64,000 nucleotides of DNA from Prevotellamassilia timonensis. Lineage in GTDB: Bacteria; Bacteroidota; Bacteroidia; Bacteroidales; Bacteroidaceae. The notes under the pieces are model-generated. The model saw only the letters and a list, made by a program, of their open reading frames with translations. It ran no database searches and was not told the origin of the DNA. The stretch lies in contig NZ_LT629845.1 of the NCBI RefSeq assembly GCF_900106785.1, positions 530,386 through 594,385 on the forward strand. The letters are read 5' to 3'. Shown one piece after another: positions 39,166 to 48,440 of the stretch (within the stretch, counting starts at the first letter, position 1; each line of letters begins with the position of its first letter). The translations under genes were made by a program, and so were the position numbers.

Positions 39166-40026
39166 TTATTTTGTAGAGGCATTACTTGCGTCCTCGTCAG
39201 TGTTATCAGTCGTTTGAACGTATTTCTTGGCTTTGTTGAACAAGTCTTTTGCCTCTTTCATATACTTCGATTCAGGGTATTCATTTACGAACCCATAATA
39301 TTCGTCAATAGCATTATGATAGCGTTCTTCTTTCTTGCTCTCTACACTGAATTGTGCCAATTTGAATTTGGCTCTCAGTATCAATATGGCAAAATCGTCT
39401 CGTCTTGTTGTGTACGGATAATCCTTAATGGCATTTTCTGCTGTAACGATACAAGCGCCATAATTACCATTGCTGCCGTTACCTATATAGCTTCCAAGGT
39501 CGTAGTATAGCTTTGCCGAAAGGTATTCTTTCTCCACCAATTTGTCTTGTAGCTTGAAAATGAGATCTTGTGCTTGCGGACGTAATTTGCTTGACGGGAA
39601 GTTCTCAATGAAATTTTGGAATTCCGTAACAGCCTGAAATGTTTCAGTTTGGTCAAGCTTCGGTTCGGGCGTAATCATGTATAACGATTTGCCACAATTG
39701 AAGCGCGCTTCTTCTACATATTTACCCTTAGGGTATGTTTGGTAGTATTTTCTGAAAATAGTAGCAGCAGCATCGTATGAATGTGCTTTCATGTTGCACA
39801 AACCTGACAGATACAAGGATTCTTCACCTTGGTCTGTGCCCTTAAGCACAGACAAAATATCCTGTATGAGGAGCGCAGCACGATTGTACATGCCTTCGGC
39901 ATAGTATTGCTTAGCCACTTCATATTTGTATTCATAGTCTTGTGTCTTGACCACGCGGTTATAGTCTGCACAAGACGCGAAGAATGCTATTATGCTGCAA
40001 TATATGATGAGAACTATCTTATTCAT
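39166..40026 (-). CDS. bamD: Outer membrane protein assembly factor BamD
   Basis: BamD is the essential lipoprotein of the BAM machine that folds outer-membrane barrels. The start MNKIVLIIYCSIIAFFASC at 40026 gives a lipoprotein signal with Cys19 in FASC. The rest is TPR-type helical repeats (AKQYYAEGMYNRAALLIQDI, GLCNMKAHSYDAAATIFRKY, and EFQNFIENFPSSKLRPQA), as in the family. 286 residues. First gene of the bamD-rpoZ-DUF4293 operon. Confidence 0.93.
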   Translation of the reverse strand: MNKIVLIIYCSIIAFFASCADYNRVVKTQDYEYKYEVAKQYYAEGMYNRAALLIQDILSVLKGTDQGEESLYLSGLCNMKAHSYDAAATIFRKYYQTYPKGKYVEEARFNCGKSLYMITPEPKLDQTETFQAVTEFQNFIENFPSSKLRPQAQDLIFKLQDKLVEKEYLSAKLYYDLGSYIGNGSNGNYGACIVTAENAIKDYPYTTRRDDFAILILRAKFKLAQFSVESKKEERYHNAIDEYYGFVNEYPESKYMKEAKDLFNKAKKYVQTTDNTDEDASNASTK

Positions 40027-40041
40027 AATCCAAATTTGGTG

Positions 40042-40049
40042 CAAATGTA
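40042..40049 (-). promoter_or_regulatory. Putative bamD promoter -7
   Basis: The minus strand reads TACATTTG 16 nt upstream of the bamD start. No clear -33 TTTG. Confidence 0.45.
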
Positions 40050-40124
40050 CAAATAAATATTGTGTTGCGGACGCGCTTCAATGTTTTTTATATGAAATAT
40101 ACAGATATACGCTGCATTTTCAAT

Positions 40125-40171
40125 AGTAAAAAACAAAATCCCACTTTTACTTGCGGTAAAAAGTGGGATTT
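40125..40171 (-). terminator. aspS intrinsic terminator
   Basis: AAATCCCACTTTT (40136-40148) pairs with AAAAGTGGGATTT (40159-40171). On the minus strand the stem is followed by a T-rich run (TGTTTTTTAC), ending the aspS transcript 14 bp after its stop. Confidence 0.85.
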
Positions 40172-40184
40172 AGGCTTATTGTTG

Positions 40185-41951
40185 TTATTTCGTTTGTGGA
40201 CGTACGTCTATCAACAGCTCGTCAAGTTGTTTTTGGTCTACTCTCGATGGCGCATCAAGCATAACGTCACGTCCCGAGTTGTTCTTGGGGAACGCAATGC
40301 AGTCGCGTATGCTGTCGAGACCGGCGAAGAGTGAAACCCAGCGGTCGAGTCCGTAGGCCAGACCACCGTGAGGTGGTGCACCATACTTGAAAGCATTCAT
40401 CAAGAAACCAAATTGCTCCTGTGCACGTTCGGGGGTGAAGCCAAGCACCTTGAAAATCTTGGCTTGGAGCACGGCGTCATGTATTCTGATAGAACCACCG
40501 CCAACTTCAACACCATTGCACACCATGTCATATGCGTCTGCTAATACTGATGCCGGGTCAGTGTCAAGCAGTGGCACGTCTTGTGGACGGGGTGCTGTAA
40601 ATGGGTGGTGCATTGCCAGCAGACGGCCTTCTTCTTCGCTCCACTCAAACATGGGGAAGTCAACAACCCAAAGCAGAGCAAACTTGTTTCTGTCGCGCAA
40701 ACCAAGGCGTTCGCCCATTTCAAGTCGCAATTCGCAAAGCTGCTTGCGTGTCTTCATGGCATCATCGCCAGACATGATCAAAATCAGATCACCAGGTTTG
40801 GCGTCCATCTTGTGTTTGAGTTGTTCAAGCACTTCGGGCGTGTAGAATTTGTCAACAGAACTCTTTACCGTGCCATCTTCGTTTACTTTAGCGTGAACCA
40901 AGCCCTTAGCTCCGATTTGTGGCGACTTGACAAAGTCTGTAAGTTGATCAAGTTGCTTGCGTGTGTAGTGTGCACAACCTGGGGCACAGATACCACCAAT
41001 GTATTTGGCATCGTTAAACACGCCAAACGTTCCTGTTCCGCCCAATGTATCCTTCAGTTCAACAAACTCCATACCAAATCGCATATCGGGCTTGTCTGAT
41101 CCGAAGCGTCGCATGGCTTCATGCCAAGGCATACGTATAAATGGCGTATCGCCCAAATCGTAATGGCGGACCTCCTTAAAGAGGTACTTGGCCATTTCTT
41201 CGAAGGTATTCAGAATGTCGTTTTGTGTCACAAAAGACATTTCGCAGTCTATCTGGGTGAACTCGGGTTGGCGGTCGGCACGCAAGTCTTCATCGCGGAA
41301 ACACTTTGCTATTTGGAAGTAGCGATCCATTCCTGCCACCATGAGCAACTGCTTCAGCGTCTGCGGACTTTGCGGCAATGCGTAAAATTGACCGGGGTTC
41401 ATGCGTGAGGGGACGATAAAGTCGCGTGCGCCTTCGGGCGTAGAACCGATAAGTACAGGCGTCTCGATTTCGAGGAATCCCTTCGAGTCAAGGAAATTAC
41501 GTACAGCAATGCAGAATTTATGACGCAATTCCAGGTTTGCACGAACATTCTCACGGCGCAAATCCAAATAGCGGTATTTCATGCGCAAGTCGTCACCGCC
41601 ATCAGTGTTCGTTTCGATGGTAAATGGTGGAACAAGCGATTCGTTGAGAACCGTCATTTCGCTGACAATAATTTCGATATCGCCAGTTGGTATTTTTTCG
41701 TTCTTGGCGTAGCGCTCATTCACGGTACCTTTTACCTGAATGACATATTCGCGTCCCAATTTGTTAGCTTGTGCACAGAGTTCTGCATTTGTCTCTTCGT
41801 TGAATACGAGCTGTGTTATGCCATAGCGGTCACGCAGATCAACGAAGGTCATGCCACCCATTTTACGGCTACGCTGCACCCAGCCGGCCAGTGTTACCTC
41901 CTGTCCGACATTGCCAATGCGTAGTTCTCCGCAAGTGTTTGTTCTATACAT
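40185..41951 (-). CDS. aspS: Aspartyl-tRNA synthetase
   Basis: AspS charges tRNA-Asp. The start [20 protein letters not shown] at 41951 gives 588 residues of the long bacterial type. N-terminal OB domain ([24 protein letters not shown]), motif 2 [20 protein letters not shown], the GAD insertion domain, and motif 3 [20 protein letters not shown] are present. Monocistronic, with a terminator just downstream and a -7 match TAATTTTG at 42016-42023. Confidence 0.97.
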   Translation of the reverse strand: MYRTNTCGELRIGNVGQEVTLAGWVQRSRKMGGMTFVDLRDRYGITQLVFNEETNAELCAQANKLGREYVIQVKGTVNERYAKNEKIPTGDIEIIVSEMTVLNESLVPPFTIETNTDGGDDLRMKYRYLDLRRENVRANLELRHKFCIAVRNFLDSKGFLEIETPVLIGSTPEGARDFIVPSRMNPGQFYALPQSPQTLKQLLMVAGMDRYFQIAKCFRDEDLRADRQPEFTQIDCEMSFVTQNDILNTFEEMAKYLFKEVRHYDLGDTPFIRMPWHEAMRRFGSDKPDMRFGMEFVELKDTLGGTGTFGVFNDAKYIGGICAPGCAHYTRKQLDQLTDFVKSPQIGAKGLVHAKVNEDGTVKSSVDKFYTPEVLEQLKHKMDAKPGDLILIMSGDDAMKTRKQLCELRLEMGERLGLRDRNKFALLWVVDFPMFEWSEEEGRLLAMHHPFTAPRPQDVPLLDTDPASVLADAYDMVCNGVEVGGGSIRIHDAVLQAKIFKVLGFTPERAQEQFGFLMNAFKYGAPPHGGLAYGLDRWVSLFAGLDSIRDCIAFPKNNSGRDVMLDAPSRVDQKQLDELLIDVRPQTK

Positions 41952-42015
41952 GTTGTTTTGATATTTTTTTGTGCTTCGTATAATAATGCCTGTTGCCATG
42001 TGGCGGGGTGTGTGA

Positions 42016-42023
42016 CAAAATTA
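42016..42023 (-). promoter_or_regulatory. Putative aspS promoter -7
   Basis: The minus strand reads TAATTTTG about 65 nt upstream of the aspS start; no -33 element is evident. Confidence 0.35.
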
Positions 42024-42092
42024 TAGAAACCAAGGTCTTATTTCGCTGCGAAATTACGAATATTGTTTGATACAGAAAAACGTGTGTTGAAT

Positions 42093-42623
42093 TTATTTTA
42101 CTTTTACGCCATAAACGTGCCGGTGTATGGTGCCAGTGACCTTGTCGAACCCTTTTGTTGTAAAGACCGGGTCCGTGCTCATGATACGGAGTTCGATAGG
42201 AGCGTCACACGGTCTGTATGCAGGCTGCATATATGGGAGTTCGGACAATGTGAACCCATGTTTGTTGTAAAAGGTTATTCTGCGCTTGCTGATGTCGTCG
42301 GTGGGCATTTCCACTTCCAATACGACAGGTTTGCCTTGGCAAGATTGTTTGAACGTATCAATAGCCTTTCCGCCAATGCCGTTCCCGCGTAGCGACTTAG
42401 AGGTTGCAAAATGCTCTATATAGATAAAATCCTCGAAATCCCAATATGAAATAAAGCCTGCAAACACATCATCTGACAATATTTCTATTATGCGAAAATG
42501 ATTGCGTGTTTGCCACAGGTCCAGCCATTGGGCAACGGGACGTCGCTCAATCTTAGGGAATGCTTCAGTGTACAATGCAATAGCCTGGTCGATACTCTGT
42601 TTCGTGATTTGTCTGATCTGCAT
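42093..42623 (-). CDS. GNAT family N-acetyltransferase
   Basis: A 176-residue protein with the acetyl-CoA binding motif A (LRGNGIGGKAIDTF) after a strand-rich segment (DFEDFIYIEHFATSKS), and the later FYNKHGFTLSE motif of the GNAT fold. The acceptor cannot be predicted. It starts 15 bp after the YigZ gene and is likely co-transcribed. Confidence 0.88.
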   Translation of the reverse strand: MQIRQITKQSIDQAIALYTEAFPKIERRPVAQWLDLWQTRNHFRIIEILSDDVFAGFISYWDFEDFIYIEHFATSKSLRGNGIGGKAIDTFKQSCQGKPVVLEVEMPTDDISKRRITFYNKHGFTLSELPYMQPAYRPCDAPIELRIMSTDPVFTTKGFDKVTGTIHRHVYGVKVK

Positions 42624-42638
42624 ATACGTTGTACGTAG

Positions 42639-43241
42639 TTAGTCTTGTTCAACAAACTTCAGACTCAGTATTTTGGAGAGCCTGTCTCGAAGGGCGCATT
42701 CATCGTCTTGTCGCACAGAAACCGTGAGAATTGTGCCTTGAAGGTCATAGTCGCGTTGCGTAATGTCGGCCCCAGCTTCGCGTATAAATCGCATGGCGGT
42801 GTCAGCGTCGGTGTAGGGAATTGACACAATCAAGGTCGAAGTAATAATCTTTTCTTCACACTCGGCAAGGTTTAGTGCTTCGCCCATGCAGGTTTTATAT
42901 GCAACTCCTAATGGCCCTGTGCCTAACTTTACGCCACCAAAATATCTTACCACAATACCTAAGGTGTATGTAAGGTTGTGTGACACGATCTGGCCTAAAA
43001 TGGGGCGGCCAGCGGTTCCGCTCGGTTCACCATCATCGTTTGCGCGTGTCGTTTTGCCATCGTCGCCAATGACGTAAGCGTAGCAAACGTGCCGTGCATC
43101 GTAATATTTCTTTTTATATGCAGCTATGATGCTCTTGGCTTCATCTTCGCTCTCAACGTGCATGGCAAATCCCAAAAAACGAGAGCGCTTTTCGGTCAGT
43201 TGGTATTCGGCTGATGACGTTATCGTCAAGTATGTGTCCAT
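42639..43241 (-). CDS. YigZ/IMPACT family protein
   Basis: A 200-residue protein. The N-terminal domain has the UPF0029 signature (DDGEPSGTAGRPILGQI, and VVRYFGGVKLGTGPLGVAYK) and the C-terminal domain is a ferredoxin-like fold. Members bind translation-related factors or act in stress responses; the bacterial role is not settled. Length is normal. Next gene is a GNAT acetyltransferase. Confidence 0.92.
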   Translation of the reverse strand: MDTYLTITSSAEYQLTEKRSRFLGFAMHVESEDEAKSIIAAYKKKYYDARHVCYAYVIGDDGKTTRANDDGEPSGTAGRPILGQIVSHNLTYTLGIVVRYFGGVKLGTGPLGVAYKTCMGEALNLAECEEKIITSTLIVSIPYTDADTAMRFIREAGADITQRDYDLQGTILTVSVRQDDECALRDRLSKILSLKFVEQD

Positions 43242-43354
43242 AAGTATGTGTTCAAATGGTGGGTCGCTTTGTGTCAGTTCAATATGGTAAAGGTACGGGA
43301 CTTTTGTATCTGAAGTTGGAGCAGTGCTACTGCCAAGGTGAGCGGATTTGTGAA

Positions 43355-43432
43355 AATGCTGGTGGCCTGATGATTATGAATGTCAGATATCTTGCTTAAA
43401 GATGTGTGTTCATAATACAGACCACCAGCATT
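43355..43432. terminator. Long hairpin downstream of the MaoC-like gene
   Basis: AATGCTGGTGG (43355-43365) pairs with CCACCAGCATT (43422-43432). Within it ATTATGAA pairs with TTCATAAT and ATCTT with AAGAT around a 4-nt loop. It lies 20 bp past the stop of the leftward gene at 43452. Confidence 0.65.
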
Positions 43433-43451
43433 GATGAAAGCGTTCCTCGCC

Positions 43452-43907
43452 TTAGTTAAAGTGATAAAGGAATGTCGCGATGCCAGACAGCGCGGGCTTC
43501 TTTTGGTCTTTTATCTCGATGGTGAACTTGATTTCCACCTTGCAGATGCCGCGCAAGTTGGCTATGCTGTGCAATGTTGCCACCAGGCGCACGCTTTGGC
43601 CGCTCAACACGGCCTGGCCGTACTTCATCTTGTCCATGCCATAGTTTACCATCATCTTGAGATTGTTCACCTTGATGATTTGCTCCCACATATAGGGCAG
43701 CAATGACAGAGTCAAATAGCCATGTACAATAGTTTGTCCAAATGGGCCGTTCTTGGCCTTTTCGGGGTCAACGTGTATCCATTGGTGGTCAAGTGTGGCA
43801 TCGGCAAATGCGTTAATGCGGTCTTGGTCAATTTCAAGCCAGTCAGACTTGCCAAGTTCTTGTCCAAGATATTTTTCAAATTCTTCGTAAGAGTTGATAG
43901 TCAGCAT
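43452..43907 (-). CDS. MaoC family dehydratase
   Basis: A 151-residue hot-dog-fold protein with the (R)-hydratase motif FADATLDHQWIHVDPEKAKNG ending in PFGQTIVHGYLTLSL (shown in parts), where the Asp and His act in hydration of enoyl thioesters. The substrate is unknown. It lies between a membrane protein gene and YigZ, followed by a long hairpin. Confidence 0.88.
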   Translation of the reverse strand: MLTINSYEEFEKYLGQELGKSDWLEIDQDRINAFADATLDHQWIHVDPEKAKNGPFGQTIVHGYLTLSLLPYMWEQIIKVNNLKMMVNYGMDKMKYGQAVLSGQSVRLVATLHSIANLRGICKVEIKFTIEIKDQKKPALSGIATFLYHFN

Positions 43908-43939
43908 GTTAAGTGTAATGTTTTAGAGTAATAAAATAA

Positions 43940-44929
43940 TTATTGTCTTGATATCTCGTCCATAGTCAGAGAGGTAATCAGCAGTTGCGGGTCAATCTCG
44001 GCCGAACATTTGTATTGTCCGAAGGTTTTGCCTTCGTTGTCCCGTTCAATATGTTGGTCCACGCTGAATGTGGCGATGTAGCTTCCGTTGCTGTTCTTCT
44101 TTATTTGGAAGTCGCGGTTGACAGTGAACTGAACACTCTGAATGTGCTCATTAAACATACCTTGAATAGTGCTGAGTACGGTCGCCTTACTTGCATTGTG
44201 CTGGTGCAGGAATGTTTTCATTGTCGAGGCAATGTTAGTACATATCTTGCTCTCGTCTTGTGCTGCAAAACCATTGTAAAAATCCGTCACGATGTTCATG
44301 ATCTGTATACGCTCATCATCGCTAACTTCTTGGTCGCGCAATGTGCCTTGGGCAATTGAGGCTTCTGAGGCATATCGGCCGTCGGGGTGTGCGTCAAGAT
44401 AGCGTTGAAATGCCTCAGGCGTACCGAGCTTCTGAGCTGTGATGTAATCAAGTGAGTCTATTTTGATATCGCACAGGCGTCCGTATTGTATATCTGAGTA
44501 TGTATTCTTAAAGTTTATGAAGTCATTTACGTTGTCAGACAAGGAAATACTCTGCCATTTTGAAAGCATTGCTTCAAGTGTGTTCAAGCGTTGACGCACT
44601 TCGTTGGCATGCTCGCTGTTCGGGTATTTTTCCAAGAAATCTCTGTAGTCTTGCGGGTTGTCATTGTTTTCGAGCACTTCGTATGCCATTTCCTCTTGCG
44701 ATGCGGCATTGCTCGAAATGATATAGTACGATGCGCCACCTATAATAAGTAGCAAAATGACAATCGTTGCGATAATCCAATTTCGTTTTTTGTTGTTCTT
44801 TGGCTGTAAAGCTGGTGCTTGAGCCATGTCTTGAGCAGCGGTTCCATTAGTGGGTTGCTGACCGTCTGCCACATTAGAGGGTTGTGCACTGTCGTTGGAG
44901 CTGACTGTGCCTGTGGTTTGTTGTTCCAT
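43940..44929 (-). CDS. Hypothetical single-pass membrane protein
   Basis: A 329-residue protein. Residues 1-45 are Gln/Ala/Pro-rich and polar, a transmembrane helix spans about 51-71 after KKRN, and the rest is probably periplasmic. Residues 85-110 look TPR-like (DYRDFLEKYPNSEHANEVRQ) and the last 125 resemble an NTF2/DUF4878-like fold (MNIVTDFYNGFAAQDESKIC). No named family is claimed. A strong consensus promoter lies just upstream (44997-45028). Confidence 0.75.
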   Translation of the reverse strand: MEQQTTGTVSSNDSAQPSNVADGQQPTNGTAAQDMAQAPALQPKNNKKRNWIIATIVILLLIIGGASYYIISSNAASQEEMAYEVLENNDNPQDYRDFLEKYPNSEHANEVRQRLNTLEAMLSKWQSISLSDNVNDFINFKNTYSDIQYGRLCDIKIDSLDYITAQKLGTPEAFQRYLDAHPDGRYASEASIAQGTLRDQEVSDDERIQIMNIVTDFYNGFAAQDESKICTNIASTMKTFLHQHNASKATVLSTIQGMFNEHIQSVQFTVNRDFQIKKNSNGSYIATFSVDQHIERDNEGKTFGQYKCSAEIDPQLLITSLTMDEISRQ

Positions 44930-44996
44930 GTTATGTTGTTTTATTAAATGCTTGGTTCGAAACTTGCAAAATGTGTGTCTCGTCCTTTTAATTGTG

Positions 44997-45028
44997 CAAA
45001 ATTACATCAACGAAGCATATAAACAAAA
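44997..45028 (-). promoter_or_regulatory. Promoter of the 329-residue membrane protein gene
   Basis: On the minus strand TTTTG (45024-45028) is separated by 19 nt from TAATTTTG (44997-45004), a full match to the Bacteroidota pattern, about 70 nt before the start codon. The stretch 45030-45260 shows nothing else recognisable. Confidence 0.75.
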
Positions 45029-45261
45029 CAAAGCCATGCTTTTTTGGGCATTTTCCCCTTCAGTATCCGTATGTCCTAAGTGAGTATGTGGTGTGAAATA
45101 AATGGACTGTGGATCAATATAATGGTGCGCATGAGCAAAACTATATTGCACGTTGATGATAATAAAGACGAAGGGAGTGTTGTATAAGTAATGTCAATAA
45201 AAATGTGCAGGTGTCACACTCCTTTGCACCACGTTATCTATATTACATGCACTTTTTGCGT

Positions 45262-45650
45262 AAATTGTCTGCACTCTGCACTAAAGCTCTTAAATGCTTG
45301 AATATGAGTGCGTTATGGCGTGTAGATAGCGTTTTTGTATGCACTTCGATGATGTTGTCTACACTTGTCTGCACTCGAAATATTGGCGTCTGCACTGTCT
45401 GCACTGCCATGTGCAGTTTCTTGCACTGGCAGCGTGTCATTCCGGTATAGGGAGATAGAAAAAAATGTCGGACTAACAGGAGTTTCTCTCCCCCTATGCT
45501 GTTTCGGCGCCCTGGTACAAGCGAATAAACTTTATCTGTTGACTGGTGCAGACAAGAGTGTATATGAAAAGACTTGGTGTATACACCGTATAACATATTG
45601 AATATCATTGTATTATGCGCAAAAGTGCAGAGTGTAGACAAAAATGTCAT
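45262..45650. repeat. Palindromic intergenic element, copy C
   Basis: The left arm begins AATTGTCTGCACTCTGCAC near 45263; the right arm ends GTGCAGAGTGTAGACAAAAA near 45643. The central hairpin pairs GTATAGGGAGATAGAAA (about 45445-45461) with TTTCTCTCCCCCTATGC (45483-45499). Internal words GTCTACAC and GTCTGCAC recur. It lies between two divergent genes: the 329-residue membrane protein and the porE-like gene. The flanking stretch 45651-45879 holds only a small hairpin (GAAAAATGA/TCATTTTTC near 45840). Confidence 0.85.
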
Positions 45651-45879
45651 AAACAAAAAACGAGAAGGTAAACGACATTATGTGTCCGCGTGCATATAGT
45701 ATGTCTACACTTCACATGGTAAGTATGCCACTCCGCATAATCGGAAAGCTAAAGTTCTGATCTGAATGTAGGCGAATATTGTGTACCAATGTCTCATTTC
45801 TCATGTTCTTATTTGCTGTATAAATGGTGTAATGAGCGAAAAATGAAATCATTTTTCATATCAACTGAGTTAGTTGTTG

Positions 45880-46325
45880 TATCTTTGCATAAGATAGGCT
45901 GCGGTTCGGCAAAGATTGCAAGTAAACTTGCATCTCTGCGTTCACCTTGCACTATCTTTGCATAAGATAGGCTGCGGTTCGGCAAAGATTGCAAGTAAAC
46001 TTGCATCTCTGCGTTCACCTTGCACTATCTTTGCATAAGATAGGCTGCGGTTCGGCAAAGATTGCAAGTGAACTTGCATCTCTGCGTTCACCTTGCACTA
46101 TCTTTGCATAAGATAGGCTGCGGTTCGGCAAAGATTGCAAGTAAACTTGCATCTCTGCGCTCACCTTGCACTATCTTTGCATTAGATAGGCTGCAGTTCA
46201 GCAAAGATTGCAAGTAAGCTTGCATCTCTGCGCTCACCTTGCACTATCTTTGCATTAGATAGGCTGCGGTTCGGCAAAGATTGCAAGTAAACTTGCATCT
46301 TTGCGCTCACCTTGCACTATCTTTG
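45880..46325 (+). repeat. Tandem array of a 73-bp promoter-bearing unit upstream of porE-like gene
   Basis: The -7 motif TATCTTTG recurs at 45880, 45953, 46026, 46099, 46172, 46245 and 46318, exactly 73 bp apart, giving six near-identical units plus the final motif. Each unit contains TGCGGTTCGGCAAAGATTGC and the inverted pair TTGCAAG/CTTGCAT, and a TTG about 22 nt before each -7. The last copy lies 24 nt before the porE-like ATG. Since 73 is not a multiple of three, the repeated peptide-like frames crossing the array are not coding. The spacing is close to seven helical turns. Confidence 0.9.
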
Positions 46326-46349
46326 CATAAATTTCATACGACATAAATA

Positions 46350-48401
46350 ATGCAACAATACAAAAACAATATAATAGGCGCAGTTTTATGCTGCATCTTT
46401 CTGCTGATGGTATTGTCAGGGTGTGGCAGTGCGGAGAAATCAATAAAGAGGGGCGATGCCGCACTTGCACTTGGCGAATATGCCGAAGCTGCAGCGCAAT
46501 ATAAACGGGCTTATGGGCAAACCCCGGCTACAGACAAGAAAAGACGTGGGTTCGTAGCCTATAAGATGGGTGATGCTTACAGACGCTATGGCAATGTGGC
46601 CAGAGCAGTCGGTGCATTTCAAAATGCTGTTCGTTATGGTGTAAAAGATACTTTAACCTATTTGCATTTGGGCGACATGCTTCGTCTGCAGGGCAATTAT
46701 AAGGGAGCGGAAAATGCTTATAGGGCTTATGCCGATTCCTTTCCTGGCGATTTGCGCGCAGAACAAGGTATTAACGATTGCCTTACTGCTCCCTCTGTCA
46801 AACAGATTGGTTCGGCTTATAGTGTCAAGCTGGCTACTTTGTTTAATAGTTCGCGTTCTGACTTTAGTCCGGCTTATATGGGCGTTGATGCGCAACAGTT
46901 GTATTTTACGTCAACGCGTCAGCAGGCAAAGGGGGATATTAGCAGCATTACAGGCATTAAGAACGGTGACATATTTTTCTCCAAGAAAGACGAAAAAGGC
47001 AAGTGGAAAGTGGCTGAGGCTGTGGAGGGAGATGTAAATACCGAGAACGACGAAGGTGCTTGTGCCTTTACACAGGACGGAAAAACGATGTATTTTACAG
47101 TGTGTCGCACCGATCCTTCTTATCCCCGAATGGCTGAAATTTGGAGCTCGCAGCGTACTGATGCCAAATGGAGCAAGCCTGTGCAAGTCAAGATTTCTAA
47201 TGACACGCTGTCCTCGTTTGCACACCCCGCAGTTTCTCCTGATGGACGATGGTTGTATTTCTCGTCGGACATGCCGGGTGGTCAAGGCGGTTTAGATTTG
47301 TGGCGTATAGAAATTGGTGGCAAGCATGGCATGGGGCGCTTAGAAAATCTCGGTCCGGCCATCAATACAGCTGGCAACGAATGTTTTCCGACATGCCGTC
47401 CCTCAGGCGAGCTATATTTCTCAAGTGACGGACACATCAGTAATATGGGCGGCCTTGACATTTATCGTGCAAAGGAGGACACCATATCAAACGAATGGAA
47501 GGTTGAGCATCTGCCTTCGCCTATAAATTCAAATGGCGACGACTTTGGCATGACATTCGAGGGCGTACATAATAGGGGCTTTTTCTCGTCAAACCGGGCA
47601 ACTGGTGGGCGAGGTTGGGACAAAATATATGAATTCTCATATCCTGAGGTACTGCAGAGTGTAAAAGGCTGGGTGTATGAGCAAGATGGGTACGAATTGC
47701 CTGCGGCCGTCGTATATATGGTAGGCAGTGATGGTACAAACGAAAAGATAGGCGTCCTTTCTGATGGTTCATTTGTGAAACCTCTCAAACCAGGGGTTAG
47801 CTATCTGATATTGGCCACGTGTCAAGGATATCTGAACGTTTGCAACGAGTTGCGTGCCGACACCACTGAGGTTGAAAAGCAGCATGTGTTGCAATTTCCA
47901 TTGCCGAGTATCAGTTCTCCCGTGTTGGTGCGTAATGTGTTCTATGAGTTTGACAAGGCCACCCTCACCGATAATTCGCGCGAGGCGCTTGATCGATTGG
48001 TTAAAATGCTTAATGAAAATCCTAATGTGACAATCGAACTTGCGGCTCATTGCGATTATCGCGGTAATGCGGAGTACAACTTGAAATTGTCGCAGCGACG
48101 TGCAGAGAGCGTGGTGCGCTACTTGACAGGACATGGTATAGCGTCTGACCGCTTGACCGCAAAGGGGTATGGCAAAGAAATGCCAAAGGTGGTGAATAAA
48201 AAGCTGACGGAAACTTATCCCTTCTTACATGAAAACGACACATTGAGTGTGCCGTACATATTAAAGTTGCCGGCAGACCAACAAGAAGTTTGTAATGCCT
48301 TGAACCGTCGTACAGAGTTCCGCGTACTGCGTACAACTTATGGGCTGTTCGATGCCAACGGAAACTTAAGACCGGAAGCGCTGCGCAAAACTGGGGATTA
48401 G
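46350..48401 (+). CDS. porE: PorE-like type IX secretion lipoprotein (TPR, PD40, OmpA domains)
   Basis: A 683-residue lipoprotein with a lipobox LSGC at Cys25. Domains in order: TPR repeats (about 30-140), a PD40/WD40-like propeller (about 165-430; e.g. RWLYFSSDMPGGQGGLDLW), a carboxypeptidase-regulatory-like domain (about 435-510), and an OmpA peptidoglycan-binding domain (about 525-650; NVFYEFDKATLTDNS, RRAESVVRYLTGHGI). This is the architecture of P. gingivalis PorE, which anchors the T9SS to peptidoglycan; assignment rests on architecture and length. Expression is likely driven by the upstream promoter array. Confidence 0.82.
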   Translation: MQQYKNNIIGAVLCCIFLLMVLSGCGSAEKSIKRGDAALALGEYAEAAAQYKRAYGQTPATDKKRRGFVAYKMGDAYRRYGNVARAVGAFQNAVRYGVKDTLTYLHLGDMLRLQGNYKGAENAYRAYADSFPGDLRAEQGINDCLTAPSVKQIGSAYSVKLATLFNSSRSDFSPAYMGVDAQQLYFTSTRQQAKGDISSITGIKNGDIFFSKKDEKGKWKVAEAVEGDVNTENDEGACAFTQDGKTMYFTVCRTDPSYPRMAEIWSSQRTDAKWSKPVQVKISNDTLSSFAHPAVSPDGRWLYFSSDMPGGQGGLDLWRIEIGGKHGMGRLENLGPAINTAGNECFPTCRPSGELYFSSDGHISNMGGLDIYRAKEDTISNEWKVEHLPSPINSNGDDFGMTFEGVHNRGFFSSNRATGGRGWDKIYEFSYPEVLQSVKGWVYEQDGYELPAAVVYMVGSDGTNEKIGVLSDGSFVKPLKPGVSYLILATCQGYLNVCNELRADTTEVEKQHVLQFPLPSISSPVLVRNVFYEFDKATLTDNSREALDRLVKMLNENPNVTIELAAHCDYRGNAEYNLKLSQRRAESVVRYLTGHGIASDRLTAKGYGKEMPKVVNKKLTETYPFLHENDTLSVPYILKLPADQQEVCNALNRRTEFRVLRTTYGLFDANGNLRPEALRKTGD

Positions 48402-48440
48402 TAGAGATATAAGAAGCAAAAACGAAAAGAAGATAATAAG

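Noticed and set aside
45880..46325. CRISPR array
   Set aside because: The units are contiguous 73-bp repeats with no unique spacers and no cas genes nearby.
45809..46470. Short minus-strand reading frames crossing the 73-bp array with repeating peptide text
   Set aside because: The unit length is not a multiple of three and the sequence is explained by tandem promoter repeats; the frames have no gene-like signals.
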